From positions 84,670 through 148,669 of the forward strand of contig NZ_KK211039.1 of assembly GCF_000619885.1 (NCBI RefSeq): DNA of 64,000 nt, written 5' to 3'. The position numbers were made by a program, and so were the translations under genes. Of the stretch, positions 25,925 to 35,464 are shown piece after piece. How positions within the stretch are numbered: the stretch's first letter is position 1; each line of letters begins with the position of its first letter. Origin of the DNA: Balneatrix alpica DSM 16621 (GTDB lineage Bacteria > Pseudomonadota > Gammaproteobacteria > Pseudomonadales > Balneatricaceae). The notes beneath the pieces are model-generated. The model saw only the letters and a list, made by a program, of their open reading frames with translations. It made no database searches and was not told where the DNA came from.

Positions 25925-27631
25925 TTAGCAAGACTGCTGGACAAGCTGGTGCAGGCCAAAACGTTCTGGAACGGCTTCTGGTTTGCCAATCGCATAGCCT
26001 TGGCAGTAATCCACCCCCAAACGCTCCAGCTCCACACGAGTACGTTCATCTTCGACAAACTCAGCGATGGTTTTGAGTCCGGCGACATGACAGATTTTAT
26101 TAATCGATTCGACAATCGCCATGCTCATCGGTGAGTCGCAAATATCACGGACAAAGCTGCCATCTATCTTGATAAAGTCCACTTGCAGATTCTTGAGATA
26201 GCCGTAAGAACTCATCCCAGCGCCAAAATCATCCAGGGCAAAGTGACAGCCGAGTTCCCGTAGCTTGCCAATAAACTGACTTGCTTTTTGAAAGTTAGAA
26301 ACAGCAGTGGTCTCAGTGATTTCAAAACAAAGGGTTTCCGGGGAAATGCTGTGGAGAATCATTTGTTCGGCAACAAACTGTGGGAAGTGCTCATCCCCCA
26401 AGGTGGAGCCAGAAAGGTTGATAAAGAACAGGCAACGTCCATTCTGATGTTCACTAATATGGCGGAAACTTAAACGCACCATATGGCGATCAAGCTGATT
26501 CATCAGGTGGTAACGTTCGGCGGCAGGGATGAACACTCCTGGCGGAATCAAGCGATCCTGTTGGCGTAAGCGCAGTAAAAACTCATAGAAAATAGGCTGT
26601 GAATGTTGCGTCAGCGGCAGTGCCACTATGGGCTGCCAGAATGCACAGAACTCATGATTCTGCATTGCTTGATTAAGTATATTGACCCAGCCGAGTTGCT
26701 CACGCATCTGGCTAATGGCCAGATCCTGTTCCTGATAAATATGGATGCGTCCACGACCTGATTCCTTGGCGGAATAACAAGCCATATCTGCGGCAGACAG
26801 AATCATGCTGGGCTCACAAAGCTGTTGGGTAATCTCAACCGCGCCCATGCTGGCGCCAATCGAGAAAAGCTTGTCTTGCCAGTTAAAGCGAAAACGCAGC
26901 ACTTCTTCTTGCAGACGCTCAGCAATTTTCATGCCCTCTTGTAGAGGGGTGTGCTCCATCAAAATGGTAAATTCATCGCCACCCACGCGGCAGAGTTGAT
27001 GGCAGCTGGCTAAGTGCTGGCGAAATAGCGTCGCGACCTGAATGAGCAATTGATCTCCCGCCAAGTGGCCACAACTATCGTTGACCACCTTGAAGTCATC
27101 GAGGTCGATAAACAACAGAGTATGAACCTCGCTGCCACTGAGATTGGCGCAGACTTGCTCTAAGGCCCGTTCAAAGGCAAAGCGGTTGTGCAAGCCGGTT
27201 AAGGCATCGTGAAAAGCCATGTAATGCAGGCGTTGCTCGGCATCACGGCGGGCTTGGCGGGTATTGGCGTCCCGTAGTTCACGCTCAATGGCAGGTACTA
27301 AGCGGGTAAGGTTGTGTTTGAGCACATAGTCATTGGCACCCGCTTTGAGGGTTTCAATCGCTAGCTCTTCACCCATGCTACCCGATACCACAATCAACGG
27401 GATGTCTGGATGTTGCTGGCGAACCAGATCAATGACATCCAAGCAATTAAAACCGGGTAGGTTATGGTCAGTAATCACGATGTCCCACTCTTGTGGCAAC
27501 ATCGCTTGTAAGTCGTCCAGTAAGTAGACCCGTTTGATGTGGGGATCAAACCCTCCCTTACGCAACTGAATATCGAGCAACAGTTCGTCGTCGTAGGTAT
27601 CTTCAATTAGCAGAATGGAAATAGGCTTCAT
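25925..27631 (-). CDS. Response regulator with GGDEF and EAL domains
   Basis: c-di-GMP turnover protein of 568 aa. Receiver 1-120 has phospho-acceptor Asp55 (VITDHNLPG). The GGDEF domain, about 130-300, has an intact GGDEF at 217-221 but no RxxD inhibitory site five residues before it. The EAL domain, about 315-560, reads EFL at 350-352 with the catalytic Glu kept, plus Asn405 (FINLSG), FEITE (436-440), DDFGAG (467-472), Lys488, Glu524 and CQGYAIGKP (543-551). Both synthesis and breakdown look possible. It is last in an operon with a histidine kinase and a single-domain regulator, which should set its state. Confidence 0.92.
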   Translation of the reverse strand: MKPISILLIEDTYDDELLLDIQLRKGGFDPHIKRVYLLDDLQAMLPQEWDIVITDHNLPGFNCLDVIDLVRQQHPDIPLIVVSGSMGEELAIETLKAGANDYVLKHNLTRLVPAIERELRDANTRQARRDAEQRLHYMAFHDALTGLHNRFAFERALEQVCANLSGSEVHTLLFIDLDDFKVVNDSCGHLAGDQLLIQVATLFRQHLASCHQLCRVGGDEFTILMEHTPLQEGMKIAERLQEEVLRFRFNWQDKLFSIGASMGAVEITQQLCEPSMILSAADMACYSAKESGRGRIHIYQEQDLAISQMREQLGWVNILNQAMQNHEFCAFWQPIVALPLTQHSQPIFYEFLLRLRQQDRLIPPGVFIPAAERYHLMNQLDRHMVRLSFRHISEHQNGRCLFFINLSGSTLGDEHFPQFVAEQMILHSISPETLCFEITETTAVSNFQKASQFIGKLRELGCHFALDDFGAGMSSYGYLKNLQVDFIKIDGSFVRDICDSPMSMAIVESINKICHVAGLKTIAEFVEDERTRVELERLGVDYCQGYAIGKPEAVPERFGLHQLVQQSC

Positions 27632-27635
27632 AACT

Positions 27636-28070
27636 TCAGCAAACGTAAACCTGAGGCGGGTGATTAATTTCCAGCCAGTAGCGCCCCAGACTGCCTACTG
27701 AGTCGATAAAAGAATCAAAGTCGACCGGTTTACGGACGAAGCTATTCGCACCTAATGAATAGGATTGGTTGATATCCGCCTCCTCATTGGACGTGGTCAG
27801 TACAACCACCGGTAAGGTACGGGTGCGCTGGTGCTGGCGCAGATACTTCAGTACTTCATGCCCATTAAGAGCGGGAAGATTAAGGTCTAGTAGCACCAGC
27901 ACAGGAAGGGGATGTGAGTGGTCTAGGGCACTGAAGTAGTCGAGTGCTTGTTGACCGTCGCGTACGGTCACCACTTTATTGCTGATATTGTTTTTTAATA
28001 GGGCTCGGCGGGTGAGGAGTTCATCATCCGGATTATCCTCGACCAACAAAATGGTTCCTTCACGCAGCAT
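27636..28070 (-). CDS. Single-domain response regulator (Rcp1/CheY-like)
   Basis: A 144-aa receiver domain with no output part. Key residues are the acidic pair in LLVEDNPDDELL, phospho-acceptor Asp62 in LVLLDLNLPALNG, the Thr in VVLTTSNEEADI and the Lys in VRKPVDF. The pattern NPDDELLTRRAL is typical of Rcp1-type regulators paired with PAS/GAF kinases. ATG 28070 is chosen: longer in-frame starts run back into the kinase gene. It overlaps the kinase stop by 11 bp and ends 4 bp before the GGDEF-EAL gene, suggesting a phosphorelay within one operon. Confidence 0.9.
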   Translation of the reverse strand: MLREGTILLVEDNPDDELLTRRALLKNNISNKVVTVRDGQQALDYFSALDHSHPLPVLVLLDLNLPALNGHEVLKYLRQHQRTRTLPVVVLTTSNEEADINQSYSLGANSFVRKPVDFDSFIDSVGSLGRYWLEINHPPQVYVC

Positions 28071-29706
28071 CAGTTTTGCTACTCCTTGCGTTGTCCAAAG
28101 CCAATGGAGCAAGTGTAGACGAAGTTTTTCCGCCCGCCAGGATGAAATAAAAAGTACTACCTTGGTCCGGTTGGGATTCTGCCCAGATGTGGCCGCCATG
28201 GCGTTGTAGAATGCGTTGTACCGTGGCAAGACCGATGCCGGAGCCTTCAAATTCATCTTGGCTATGTAGTCGTTGGAAGGCAGCAAAAATACGGTTGATC
28301 TGGTCGGCAGGCATGCCGATGCCGTTGTCACGCACATAGAACACCTGGTCTGCCGTTTGGCCAATCTCGATGTTAGCCTCAGGCCGTGGCCGGCTGTACT
28401 TCCAGGCGTTGCCAATCAAATTCTGGAGCATCGAATAAAGCAGGCGGGGGTCTCCCATACTGGTCATCGTTGGTTGGATTTCTACATTAACGCGGCGCTG
28501 GGGTTCGCTTAAGCGTAACTGACTGCAGATTTCCTCGGCAATGTCGCTCAGGTTCACCTCTTGTTGTTGTAGAGGATGACGGCTGACACGGGAGAGTTCT
28601 AATAGCCCATCCAACAGGCGTGACATTTGTTGCGCTGCCAAGCGCATACGCTGTAGATAGAGAGTGCCTAAGCCATCCAATTGTCCACTGTAGTCTTCCA
28701 GCAGGGCATGGGAGAAACCATCCAGTGCACGCAGTGGGGTACGAAGATCGTGGGAAGCAGAATAGGCAAAGGACTCCAGTTCTTTGTTCAGGAACTCCAG
28801 CTCACGGGTACGTTCGCGCACCCGTTGCTCTAATGCTTCATTGGCTTGAAGAAGGGCTTGCTCTGCATCGCCACGTTCAATTTCGGATGCAATGCGATCA
28901 GCAAAGAGCTCAAACAGGCTCCGCGCAAATTGTGGATCCTGCAGTGGTTGCTTAAACATTGCCACGATGATGCCCATTACCTGGCGTTGTTCATTACGCA
29001 AAGGGGTACCAATGTAGGCCTGAATACCCAGCTCAGCCAACATCAGATCACGTGGATAGAGATCGGCAACGCTGCGTTGGTGCACGCAGATGTAACCCTG
29101 ACCGGTTTGAGCGCAGGGGGTGTCATGCAGGGCATAGGGCTGTAAGGGTAAGGCTTTACCCTCAGGACCCAGGTTGATAATAGGGACTGCCTGCGCCTCG
29201 CCGTTAAGGCGCGCAATCATCAGGTAGTCGGCATTCAATAAACGCTGCAGACTCTGGCTGCAATGTTGTAGAAAGGCCTCACCATAGCGACGTGTTAAGC
29301 CACCGATCAGCTCCCGGCTGGCATGCTGCATTTGCTTGGCTTCGGAAATGTCATGACCAATGGTGCAAATGCCAAGCAGATTTTGCTGCTCATCCAGCAG
29401 TGGGAATTTTTCCACCCAGAAGGTAAGAGGGGCTTGATGAGGGTGTGGGTGGGGATAGGTTTCTTCAGTCGTCAGCTTCAAACCATGAAGTACGGAAAAC
29501 TCGTTACTTTCGATAGGGTCGGCCAGCTCTGCAAAAATACTGCGGGCACTTTGACCCAGAACCTGCTCTTTCTCTAGCCCTAATAATTGGAGGAAATTAT
29601 GGCTGACATGGGTAAAACGCAGGTTGGCGTCTTTGAGATAAAAAATGCCTGGGGCATGTTGCTCCAATGCTTGAATGAGACCCTTGCCTAGCGAGGATGC
29701 GGACAT
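28060..29706 (-). CDS. PAS-GAF sensor histidine kinase
   Basis: Cytosolic sensor kinase of 548 aa, with no membrane helix. A PAS domain (about 10-120) reads APGIFYLKDANLRFTHVSHN, a GAF domain (about 140-285) includes YIGTPLRNEQRQVMG, and a coiled linker (285-315) leads to the HisKA domain with phospho-His319 in SASHDLRTPLRALDGF. The ATPase domain has the N-box NLIGNAWKYS, G1 VRDNGIGMP and G2 GSGIGLATVQRIL. AAGGAG lies before the ATG. No chromophore site was recognised, so light sensing is not claimed. It is first of a three-gene signalling operon. Confidence 0.92.
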   Translation of the reverse strand: MSASSLGKGLIQALEQHAPGIFYLKDANLRFTHVSHNFLQLLGLEKEQVLGQSARSIFAELADPIESNEFSVLHGLKLTTEETYPHPHPHQAPLTFWVEKFPLLDEQQNLLGICTIGHDISEAKQMQHASRELIGGLTRRYGEAFLQHCSQSLQRLLNADYLMIARLNGEAQAVPIINLGPEGKALPLQPYALHDTPCAQTGQGYICVHQRSVADLYPRDLMLAELGIQAYIGTPLRNEQRQVMGIIVAMFKQPLQDPQFARSLFELFADRIASEIERGDAEQALLQANEALEQRVRERTRELEFLNKELESFAYSASHDLRTPLRALDGFSHALLEDYSGQLDGLGTLYLQRMRLAAQQMSRLLDGLLELSRVSRHPLQQQEVNLSDIAEEICSQLRLSEPQRRVNVEIQPTMTSMGDPRLLYSMLQNLIGNAWKYSRPRPEANIEIGQTADQVFYVRDNGIGMPADQINRIFAAFQRLHSQDEFEGSGIGLATVQRILQRHGGHIWAESQPDQGSTFYFILAGGKTSSTLAPLALDNARSSKTDAA

Positions 29707-29829
29707 TCCAAAGCTCCTTGAGCTAACCCTGTTAATTTTTGTAAGAGAACTATAGCAGCTCTTTTAGGGTCAGCCAGGAGGTTGGAAATAGCTTTTTAAT
29801 GAACCTGTTAGGCGCTTATGGCCCTCCGG

Positions 29830-30876
29830 TTAAAGAGGGTAACGTTGCTGTAATTGCTGCTGATAAGGGCGAATATCGCCAATTTTGCAGGCCACCCAGT
29901 CAGGGTTGTAGTAAGTGTCCAGGTAGCGTTCGCCACTATCGCAGATCAGGGTAACAATGGAGCCTTGCTGACCCTGCTGTTGCATGTTCTGCGCAAGCTG
30001 TAATGCCGCATATACGTTAGTGCCGGTGCTGGCACCGCACTTACGGCCGAGTAACGTATCCAGCCAGTAGAGCGTGGCAATTGCAGCGGTATCCTCTACC
30101 TGCATCATCGTGTCAATCACATCTGCAATAAAGGAAGGTTCTACCCTGGGGCGGCCAATGCCTTCAATACGTGAACCCTGGGATGAGGTGAGGTTGTTAT
30201 CGCGACTGTGATAATAGGGGTAGAACACAGAAAAGTCGGGGTCGGCGACACAGAGTTGGGTATCTAAACGCTGATAGCGTAAATAACGCCCCAGGGTGGC
30301 GGAAGTGCCTCCGGTGCCTGCGCTCATCACAATCCATTGCGGGATAGGGTGGGGTTCTGCCTGCATCTGGCGGAAGATCGATTCGGCAATATTGTTATTG
30401 CCGCGCCAGTCGGTGGCACGCTCGGCATAGGTAAACTGATCCATATAGTGTCCACCCAACTCGTGGGCGAGTCGCTCGGATTCAGCATAAATCGAGGTGG
30501 CGGGTACGAGGTGGCAACGACCACCATAAAATTCTATCTGGCGGATTTTTTTGCTGGCGGTATGTTCCGGAATAACAGCAATAAATGGCAGGCCCAACAG
30601 GCGGGCGAAATAGGCCTCCGAGATAGCGGTGCTGCCACTGGAAGACTCAATAATGGGTGTACCTTCACGGATCCAGCCATTGCACAGGCCATAGAGAAAC
30701 AGAGAACGTGCCAGGCGGTGTTTCAAGCTACCGCTGGGGTGAGTGCTTTCATCTTTTAAATAAAGATCGATACCGCTTAGGTTGGGGATGTCCAGCTTAA
30801 TTAAATGGGTATCGGCGGAGCGCTGAAAGTCGGCTTCGATTTTGGCAATGGCTTGATTAACCCATTCTCTGGACAT
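29830..30876 (-). CDS. PLP-dependent cysteine synthase-family protein
   Basis: Fold-type II PLP enzyme of 348 aa. The likely cofactor lysine is Lys52 in [14 protein letters not shown]. The phosphate- and substrate-loop region is [20 protein letters not shown], and the glycine loop [16 protein letters not shown] binds the PLP phosphate. The layout resembles cysteine synthase/cystathionine beta-synthase, but the reading [20 protein letters not shown] belongs to a divergent branch whose reaction is not defined. ATG 30876 has GGAG 7 bp upstream; ATG 30897 has none. Confidence 0.8.
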   Translation of the reverse strand: MSREWVNQAIAKIEADFQRSADTHLIKLDIPNLSGIDLYLKDESTHPSGSLKHRLARSLFLYGLCNGWIREGTPIIESSSGSTAISEAYFARLLGLPFIAVIPEHTASKKIRQIEFYGGRCHLVPATSIYAESERLAHELGGHYMDQFTYAERATDWRGNNNIAESIFRQMQAEPHPIPQWIVMSAGTGGTSATLGRYLRYQRLDTQLCVADPDFSVFYPYYHSRDNNLTSSQGSRIEGIGRPRVEPSFIADVIDTMMQVEDTAAIATLYWLDTLLGRKCGASTGTNVYAALQLAQNMQQQGQQGSIVTLICDSGERYLDTYYNPDWVACKIGDIRPYQQQLQQRYPL

Positions 30877-31060
30877 AACTGGACTCCGGCTAAGCATGAG
30901 GAGTCTGTATTATGGCTTAGAACTAAAATGAAGTGGTTGAAGCTTTTTGGTTATAAAGCTGTACTAAATTCATTGCCTGCTGGTTCCCAGAGTTGATTAA
31001 TTGTTCTTAGGGCAGGCTGTTCAGGGCTGGAGCATGCAGTTGTGACTGGCATAAGTGCCA

Positions 31061-31080
31061 GCCACAATTGCAATTGTGGC
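31061..31080. repeat. 20-bp perfect palindrome beside a stem-loop
   Basis: GCCACAATTGCAATTGTGGC at 31061-31080 equals its own reverse complement. Immediately left is a second stem, CTGGC..GCCAG (31046-31061). Both lie just downstream of the minus-strand lipoprotein gene, with no T-run, so terminator, operator and binding-site roles all remain open. Confidence 0.5.
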
Positions 31081-31092
31081 GAGGGGATCGCG

Positions 31093-31515
31093 TTAGAAGA
31101 ACTTCGGGCAGATCTTTTCCTGGCCCTGAGCCCAGCGTACAACCGTCTGTGCTACTGGTTGCCAAGTCAAGCTAGCGAATTTCACCGTCAGGCGAGTCTG
31201 ATTCTCGGCTTCACCTTCTGAAAAGCGTGCAGTGACTACGGGGCCGAGGGTGCCATTCATTTTGATTTCACCAAAGCCGTTGTCATCTTTGACCAGCAGG
31301 GCATCCAGGTGGCTAATGCGGCCGGTGTTGCAACCGCGCATGTAGGGCAGTGTCTTTTTGTATACGCTGCGATAGTCACCGCTAATTTCCACGTGGATTT
31401 CATCAGCAGGAACAGGTTTGACGACTTCGGCTTGTTTCGGTTCTTCTTTTTTCGCCCAGGGATTCAGGCTGCAACCAGAAATAAGCAGACTGAGAAGGAG
31501 CATAGGTACGCGCAT
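31093..31515 (-). CDS. Putative lipoprotein of unknown function
   Basis: A 140-aa protein I do not recognise. It begins MRVPMLLLSLLISGCSLNPW, a short signal peptide ending in a lipobox (LISGC), so the mature protein would be lipid-anchored at Cys15. A charged linker (KKEEPKQAEVVKPVPADE) leads to a small globular domain with two further cysteines (MRGCNTG and EKICPKFF), which could form a disulfide in the periplasm. Asn17 at +2 after the Cys does not force inner-membrane retention. It is alone, with a 173-bp upstream gap. Confidence 0.7.
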   Translation of the reverse strand: MRVPMLLLSLLISGCSLNPWAKKEEPKQAEVVKPVPADEIHVEISGDYRSVYKKTLPYMRGCNTGRISHLDALLVKDDNGFGEIKMNGTLGPVVTARFSEGEAENQTRLTVKFASLTWQPVAQTVVRWAQGQEKICPKFF

Positions 31516-31688
31516 AAAAGCAATCCGTATCGGGGTTAACTTTCTTAAAAATAATCTCGTCAGCCGAGGTTAGCCGAGATGTGTCGCCACGCTCTCGCTC
31601 GCTTTATTTGACACGCCCAAACTGGCAAGTGCGTGCAAATTTAACCGCCAATCATGGTGATTCTGCGGCAAACTTGCAAGCCCTGGCG

Positions 31689-32015
31689 CTAGCCGCCTGC
31701 TAATTTGACCCGAAAGCCCTTCTGCTCCAACAGGGTTTTCAGCAGTTCCCGTTGCTCACCTTGAATTTCGATAGTGCCTTCCTTCACGGCACCTCCACAG
31801 CCACAGCGTTTTTTTAAATCTGCAGCGAGGAGCTTTAGCTCTGCGTCGGCTAAATCCAAACCAGTAATAATGCAGACGCCTTTACCGCCACGGCCTTTGC
31901 TTTGCCGATGAATGCGGACAATGCCATCACCCTGTGGGCGTGCAGTGTTAGCGGTGTTATGACTTTCTTTGATTCGGCCTGTTTCGGTGGAGTACACCAA
32001 GCGTGATGACGACAT
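31689..32015 (-). CDS. yciH: SUI1/eIF1-like translation factor YciH
   Basis: A 108-aa homologue of eukaryotic eIF1. The SUI1 domain (about 35-105) reads RQSKGRGGKGVCIITGL, DLKKRCGCGGAVKEGTIEIQ and GEQRELLKTLLEQKGFRVKLAGG, all typical. YciH affects start-codon fidelity in E. coli without being essential. It sits 12 bp downstream of the RluA-type synthase gene on the same strand, a likely two-gene unit around translation and RNA modification. Confidence 0.93.
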   Translation of the reverse strand: MSSSRLVYSTETGRIKESHNTANTARPQGDGIVRIHRQSKGRGGKGVCIITGLDLADAELKLLAADLKKRCGCGGAVKEGTIEIQGEQRELLKTLLEQKGFRVKLAGG

Positions 32016-32027
32016 GATTGTTATTCC

Positions 32028-32717
32028 TCAAACCTGACTGGCAGTAAGCAACCACTGTTGCCAGGGATAAGTATCGGGGGCAAGCGTATCGGCCCACGAA
32101 TATTGTTGAAAGTGCTGACCTTGGCTCGGCCAACGCTTGAATTGGAAGACCTGCCCTTGCCAGGAAAAACCTAATGCCGTGGCGTGTAAATAGGTGCGAT
32201 CGGCTTCATTGGCTTTGCCACCATATAAAGTGTCTCCCAAAATGGGGGCGCCAATGCTACGTAGCGCCACCCGCAGTTGATGCGTTTTGCCGGTTTGGGG
32301 ATAGAGCCAGAATGCTCGTAGCCCCGGTGCCAGACTGAGGCTACTAAATTGGGTAATAGCGGGATTATTCATGCTAGGGGTAAGCATCCAGCTGCTACGT
32401 CGGCTACGCTGCATATCACCTTTAATCCAGCCCTGTTTTTTATTCGGTTTGCGCGTACTTAAAGCCAAATACAGTTTTTGCACTTGGTGATTAGCAAAGG
32501 CGTCGCCAAGAGTCTGAGCAAAGGACTTATTTTTACCGAACAGGAGTAAACCAGAAGTTACTTTATCCAAACGATGCAGGGGATAAAGCTCGCTATTGTT
32601 TAGGTCTTGTTGCAGGGTGTAAACCAAACCAGGGGTGTCATTTTCACTATGAAAACTGACGTTGGCAGACTTATCTATCACAATAAAGTCGGGATGATCG
32701 ACAACTAGGGTATACAT
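32028..32717 (-). CDS. RluA-family pseudouridine synthase
   Basis: RNA-modifying enzyme of 229 aa that isomerises uridine to pseudouridine. The catalytic Asp is in LYPLHRLDKVTSGLLLFGK. Other family segments are FIVIDKSANVSFHSEND (motif I) and WLYPQTGKTHQLRVALRSIG then APILGDTLYGG (motif III). It lacks an N-terminal S4 domain, as in the short RluA-like group. The target RNA cannot be named. It is divergent from the EAL-HDOD gene across 70 bp. Confidence 0.88.
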   Translation of the reverse strand: MYTLVVDHPDFIVIDKSANVSFHSENDTPGLVYTLQQDLNNSELYPLHRLDKVTSGLLLFGKNKSFAQTLGDAFANHQVQKLYLALSTRKPNKKQGWIKGDMQRSRRSSWMLTPSMNNPAITQFSSLSLAPGLRAFWLYPQTGKTHQLRVALRSIGAPILGDTLYGGKANEADRTYLHATALGFSWQGQVFQFKRWPSQGQHFQQYSWADTLAPDTYPWQQWLLTASQV

Positions 32718-32785
32718 GAGGCCTCCGGAAGTGGGTCAGTGTAGCAGATTGTTGACTCGCAGCAGTACAGAAGAAAGGACGTACC

Positions 32786-34060
32786 TTGGTTAGCATGAAT
32801 CAGCCATCAGAGCAGTCAAATCAGCCATTCGGTCAGTCGCAGGATAGCGTGCTGATGGCACGCCAACCCATCTTTAATAGCAAGATGGAGGTGTGCGCTT
32901 ATGAGCTGCTGTTTCGTAGTGAGCAGGATCAGAGTCAGGCCCTGTTTATTGATGCAGAGGGGGCAACCTCCAGCGTTATCCTCAATGCCTTCACCGCTAT
33001 TTGGGATCAGCATGAAGCTAAAGGGCTGCCGGTTTTTATTAACCTGAGTGAAGACTTTATTCTCAAACGCCACATGCCAGATTTACCTAAGGACAGGGTG
33101 GTGCTGGAAATCCTTGAGGATGTGCAAGTATCGCCCGCCCTGCTTGAAGCAGTTAACGAACTCAAGCAGCAGGGTTATACCCTGGCACTGGATGATTTTA
33201 CTTATCAAGTAGAACTGGAACCGCTGATCGAGCTGGCTTCGATTATCAAAATCGATGTGCGCCTAAGAGGCATGGAAGGTGTGCGAGAGCAAATTGCTCA
33301 GCTCTCCCACCATCGTAAAAAACTGCTGGCGGAAAAGGTGGAGACTCAGGAAGAACTGGATGAATGCCGCGAACTAGGCTGTGAAATGTTTCAGGGTTTT
33401 TTCTTGAGTCGGCCATTATTGGTGCGGGGCAAGCGCATGCCCACCAGTGCCGCAATGATGATGAAAGTGCTGCAGGATCTGCGTTCGGATAAGCCCGTTA
33501 GTCAAATTGAAGCCGACATTCTGAAAGATCCGGCACTGACTTATAAGCTGTTGAAGTTAATTAACTCGGCCCAGTTTGCCCTGCGACGACGGGTGACCTC
33601 GGTTGCGGAGGCGGTCAATCTATTAGGGCGAGAGCCTCTGCAAAAGTGGATCATGATGTTGTTGGCGGTTGGGGCCGAAGCGGTTATGCCAGAGCGCATC
33701 TACTTAGCTATGCAACGTGCACGGATGTGTGAAGTGCTGGCCCAGCAGGGCAATTATCCCAACAGTCATCAAGCGTTTATGGTTGGCATTCTTGCGAGTT
33801 TAGAGATGCTATACGGAGTCCCCCTTAGTACGGTGTTGGATGATCTTCCTTTGGATGAGAGCCTGGTTGAGGCAGTGCATGGACGCGGTAATCTCGGTAT
33901 GTTGCTGTTGTTAAGCCGTGCCTACGAGCGAGGAGAGTGGCGCTTGGTGGAGCGTCTGGGCAGGCCACCGTTACAGCCGGGTCAAGCTTACTTTGATAGT
34001 CTTGCTTGGGCGACGGAGGTAACAGTCTCAATGACGGACAAGTCGAAAAGACGCCGTTAA
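32786..34060 (+). CDS. EAL-HDOD protein (YuxH family), copy 1
   Basis: Signalling protein of 424 aa. A compact EAL-type domain (about 20-210) starts VLMARQPIFNSKMEVCAYEL, with the EAL position reading ELL (40-42), FINLSED, LEILEDV, ALDDF, KIDV, AEKVET and FQGFFLSRP. An HDOD domain (about 225-420) includes ILKDPALTYKLLKLINSAQF and RVTSVAEAVNLLGREPLQKW. Many EAL ligands are kept, but activity cannot be judged. TTG 32786 has AAGGA 6 bp upstream; ATG 32795 is an alternative. A close paralogue follows at 34203. Confidence 0.85.
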   Translation: MVSMNQPSEQSNQPFGQSQDSVLMARQPIFNSKMEVCAYELLFRSEQDQSQALFIDAEGATSSVILNAFTAIWDQHEAKGLPVFINLSEDFILKRHMPDLPKDRVVLEILEDVQVSPALLEAVNELKQQGYTLALDDFTYQVELEPLIELASIIKIDVRLRGMEGVREQIAQLSHHRKKLLAEKVETQEELDECRELGCEMFQGFFLSRPLLVRGKRMPTSAAMMMKVLQDLRSDKPVSQIEADILKDPALTYKLLKLINSAQFALRRRVTSVAEAVNLLGREPLQKWIMMLLAVGAEAVMPERIYLAMQRARMCEVLAQQGNYPNSHQAFMVGILASLEMLYGVPLSTVLDDLPLDESLVEAVHGRGNLGMLLLLSRAYERGEWRLVERLGRPPLQPGQAYFDSLAWATEVTVSMTDKSKRRR

Positions 34061-34202
34061 TTTATATGAGTGTCATCTACTGCTAGTTTTTACACCGGTG
34101 CCGCCGCAAGCCGCTGGAAGGTTGCCAGTCTGGATTTGGCGTGCTTTATTGAGTACCGGATGTATTTCGGATTCTCGCTACAGCCTGAGGGCTACACTGC
34201 AT

Positions 34203-35414
34203 ATGCCGCATACTTTGACTGCGAATCGAGTCTTGATGGCTCGTCAGGCCATATTTGATACTGAATTAAATGTTGTGGGTTATGAGCTGTTATTTCGCAG
34301 TGAGCAGGAACAAAGCGCCGCTTTATTCGCTGACTCCAACAAAGCTACCCAAGATGTATTACTGAATAATTTCATGGCGATTTGGGAGCAGGGCGAACGC
34401 CAGCTGATGCCGGTGTACATCAATGTTGGTCAAGACTTTGTCCTCAATCGCAATATTCCTGACTTACCCCGTGAAGATGTGGTGCTGGAGCTATTGGAAG
34501 ATATTCAGGGCTCAGATGAGCTGCTCCATGCCGTGGCGGAACTCAAACTGCAGGGTTATCGACTGGCGTTGGATGATTTTGTTTATCAGCCGGAGTTAGA
34601 GCCGTTAATCCGTCTGGCAGAGGTGATCAAGCTGGACGTGATGGAGCTGGGGATGGAAGCGTTGGCGGAGCAGGTCAAGCTGTTGCGCCCCTTTAACAAG
34701 GTGCTCTTGGCAGAAAAGGTCGAAACTCAGGAAGAGTTTGAGCAATGTAAGGCGCTGGGTTTTAGCCGTTTTCAGGGTTATTTTCTCAGTCGACCTATCT
34801 TAATGCGCGGTAAGCGCATGCCTCCGAGTAACACCATTATCATGCGGGTGACTCAGCAACTGTTGGCCGATGCCGAGGTGGCTGACGTAGAAAAAGCCAT
34901 CCTGCAGGACCCTGCTCTGACCTATAAGCTACTTAAGCTGATTAATTCTGCCCAGTTGGCGCGCAGTCAGCGCATTACCTCGGTGAATCAGGCCCTCAAT
35001 ATGCTGGGGCGCCAGGCGCTGCAAAAGTGGTTATTACTGTTGCTGGCTTCTAGTGCAGAGGTACCGGCAGAGGGGGTGCGGATTGCCCTGATTCGTGCCC
35101 GCATGATGGAGTTGCTGGCCGAGCAGGCAGAGAGCCCCCTGGCGCAACAGGCTTTTATGGTGGGGATTCTTGCCAGTCTGGAAATGCTTTATGCCATTCC
35201 CTTGCAAGAGTTGTTAGTCGACTTGCCACTGGAAGATGTCATCTTGCAGGGGGTGCATGGGAAAGGTGAACTGGGGCAGCACCTATTACTGGCCCGTGCC
35301 TATGAAAAGATGCAGTGGAAGCTGGTGGAACGCCTCGGTAAGCCTCCTCTTAACCCAAGCCAAGCCTATCTACAGAGTGTGAGCTGGGTCACTGAGATTA
35401 TGGCGGCATTCTAG
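34203..35414 (+). CDS. EAL-HDOD protein (YuxH family), copy 2
   Basis: A 403-aa paralogue of the preceding gene with the same order: EAL-type domain (about 10-200) with ELL at 28-30 (GYELLFRSEQEQSAALF), INVGQDF where copy 1 has INLSED, LELLEDI, LDDF, KLDVMELG, AEKVET and FQGYFLSRP, then an HDOD domain with ILQDPALTYKLLKLINSAQL and RITSVNQALNMLGRQALQKW. The two genes are in tandem with a 142-bp gap, so each may have its own promoter. ATG 34203 is chosen because the homology to copy 1 begins just after it; upstream in-frame residues are unrelated. Confidence 0.85.
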   Translation: MPHTLTANRVLMARQAIFDTELNVVGYELLFRSEQEQSAALFADSNKATQDVLLNNFMAIWEQGERQLMPVYINVGQDFVLNRNIPDLPREDVVLELLEDIQGSDELLHAVAELKLQGYRLALDDFVYQPELEPLIRLAEVIKLDVMELGMEALAEQVKLLRPFNKVLLAEKVETQEEFEQCKALGFSRFQGYFLSRPILMRGKRMPPSNTIIMRVTQQLLADAEVADVEKAILQDPALTYKLLKLINSAQLARSQRITSVNQALNMLGRQALQKWLLLLLASSAEVPAEGVRIALIRARMMELLAEQAESPLAQQAFMVGILASLEMLYAIPLQELLVDLPLEDVILQGVHGKGELGQHLLLARAYEKMQWKLVERLGKPPLNPSQAYLQSVSWVTEIMAAF

Positions 35415-35464
35415 CCGCCGCTGTTACCGCTATAGAGGCCTTGGACTGTTTTTTTAGTTAAGAG

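Noticed and set aside
28071..28415. Longer N-terminus for the single-domain regulator
   Set aside because: It overlaps the kinase ATPase domain in another frame; the receiver begins cleanly at ATG 28070.
28060..29706. Bacteriophytochrome
   Set aside because: The PAS-GAF order is present but I see no PHY domain and no convincing chromophore Cys, so a light-sensor claim is not supported.
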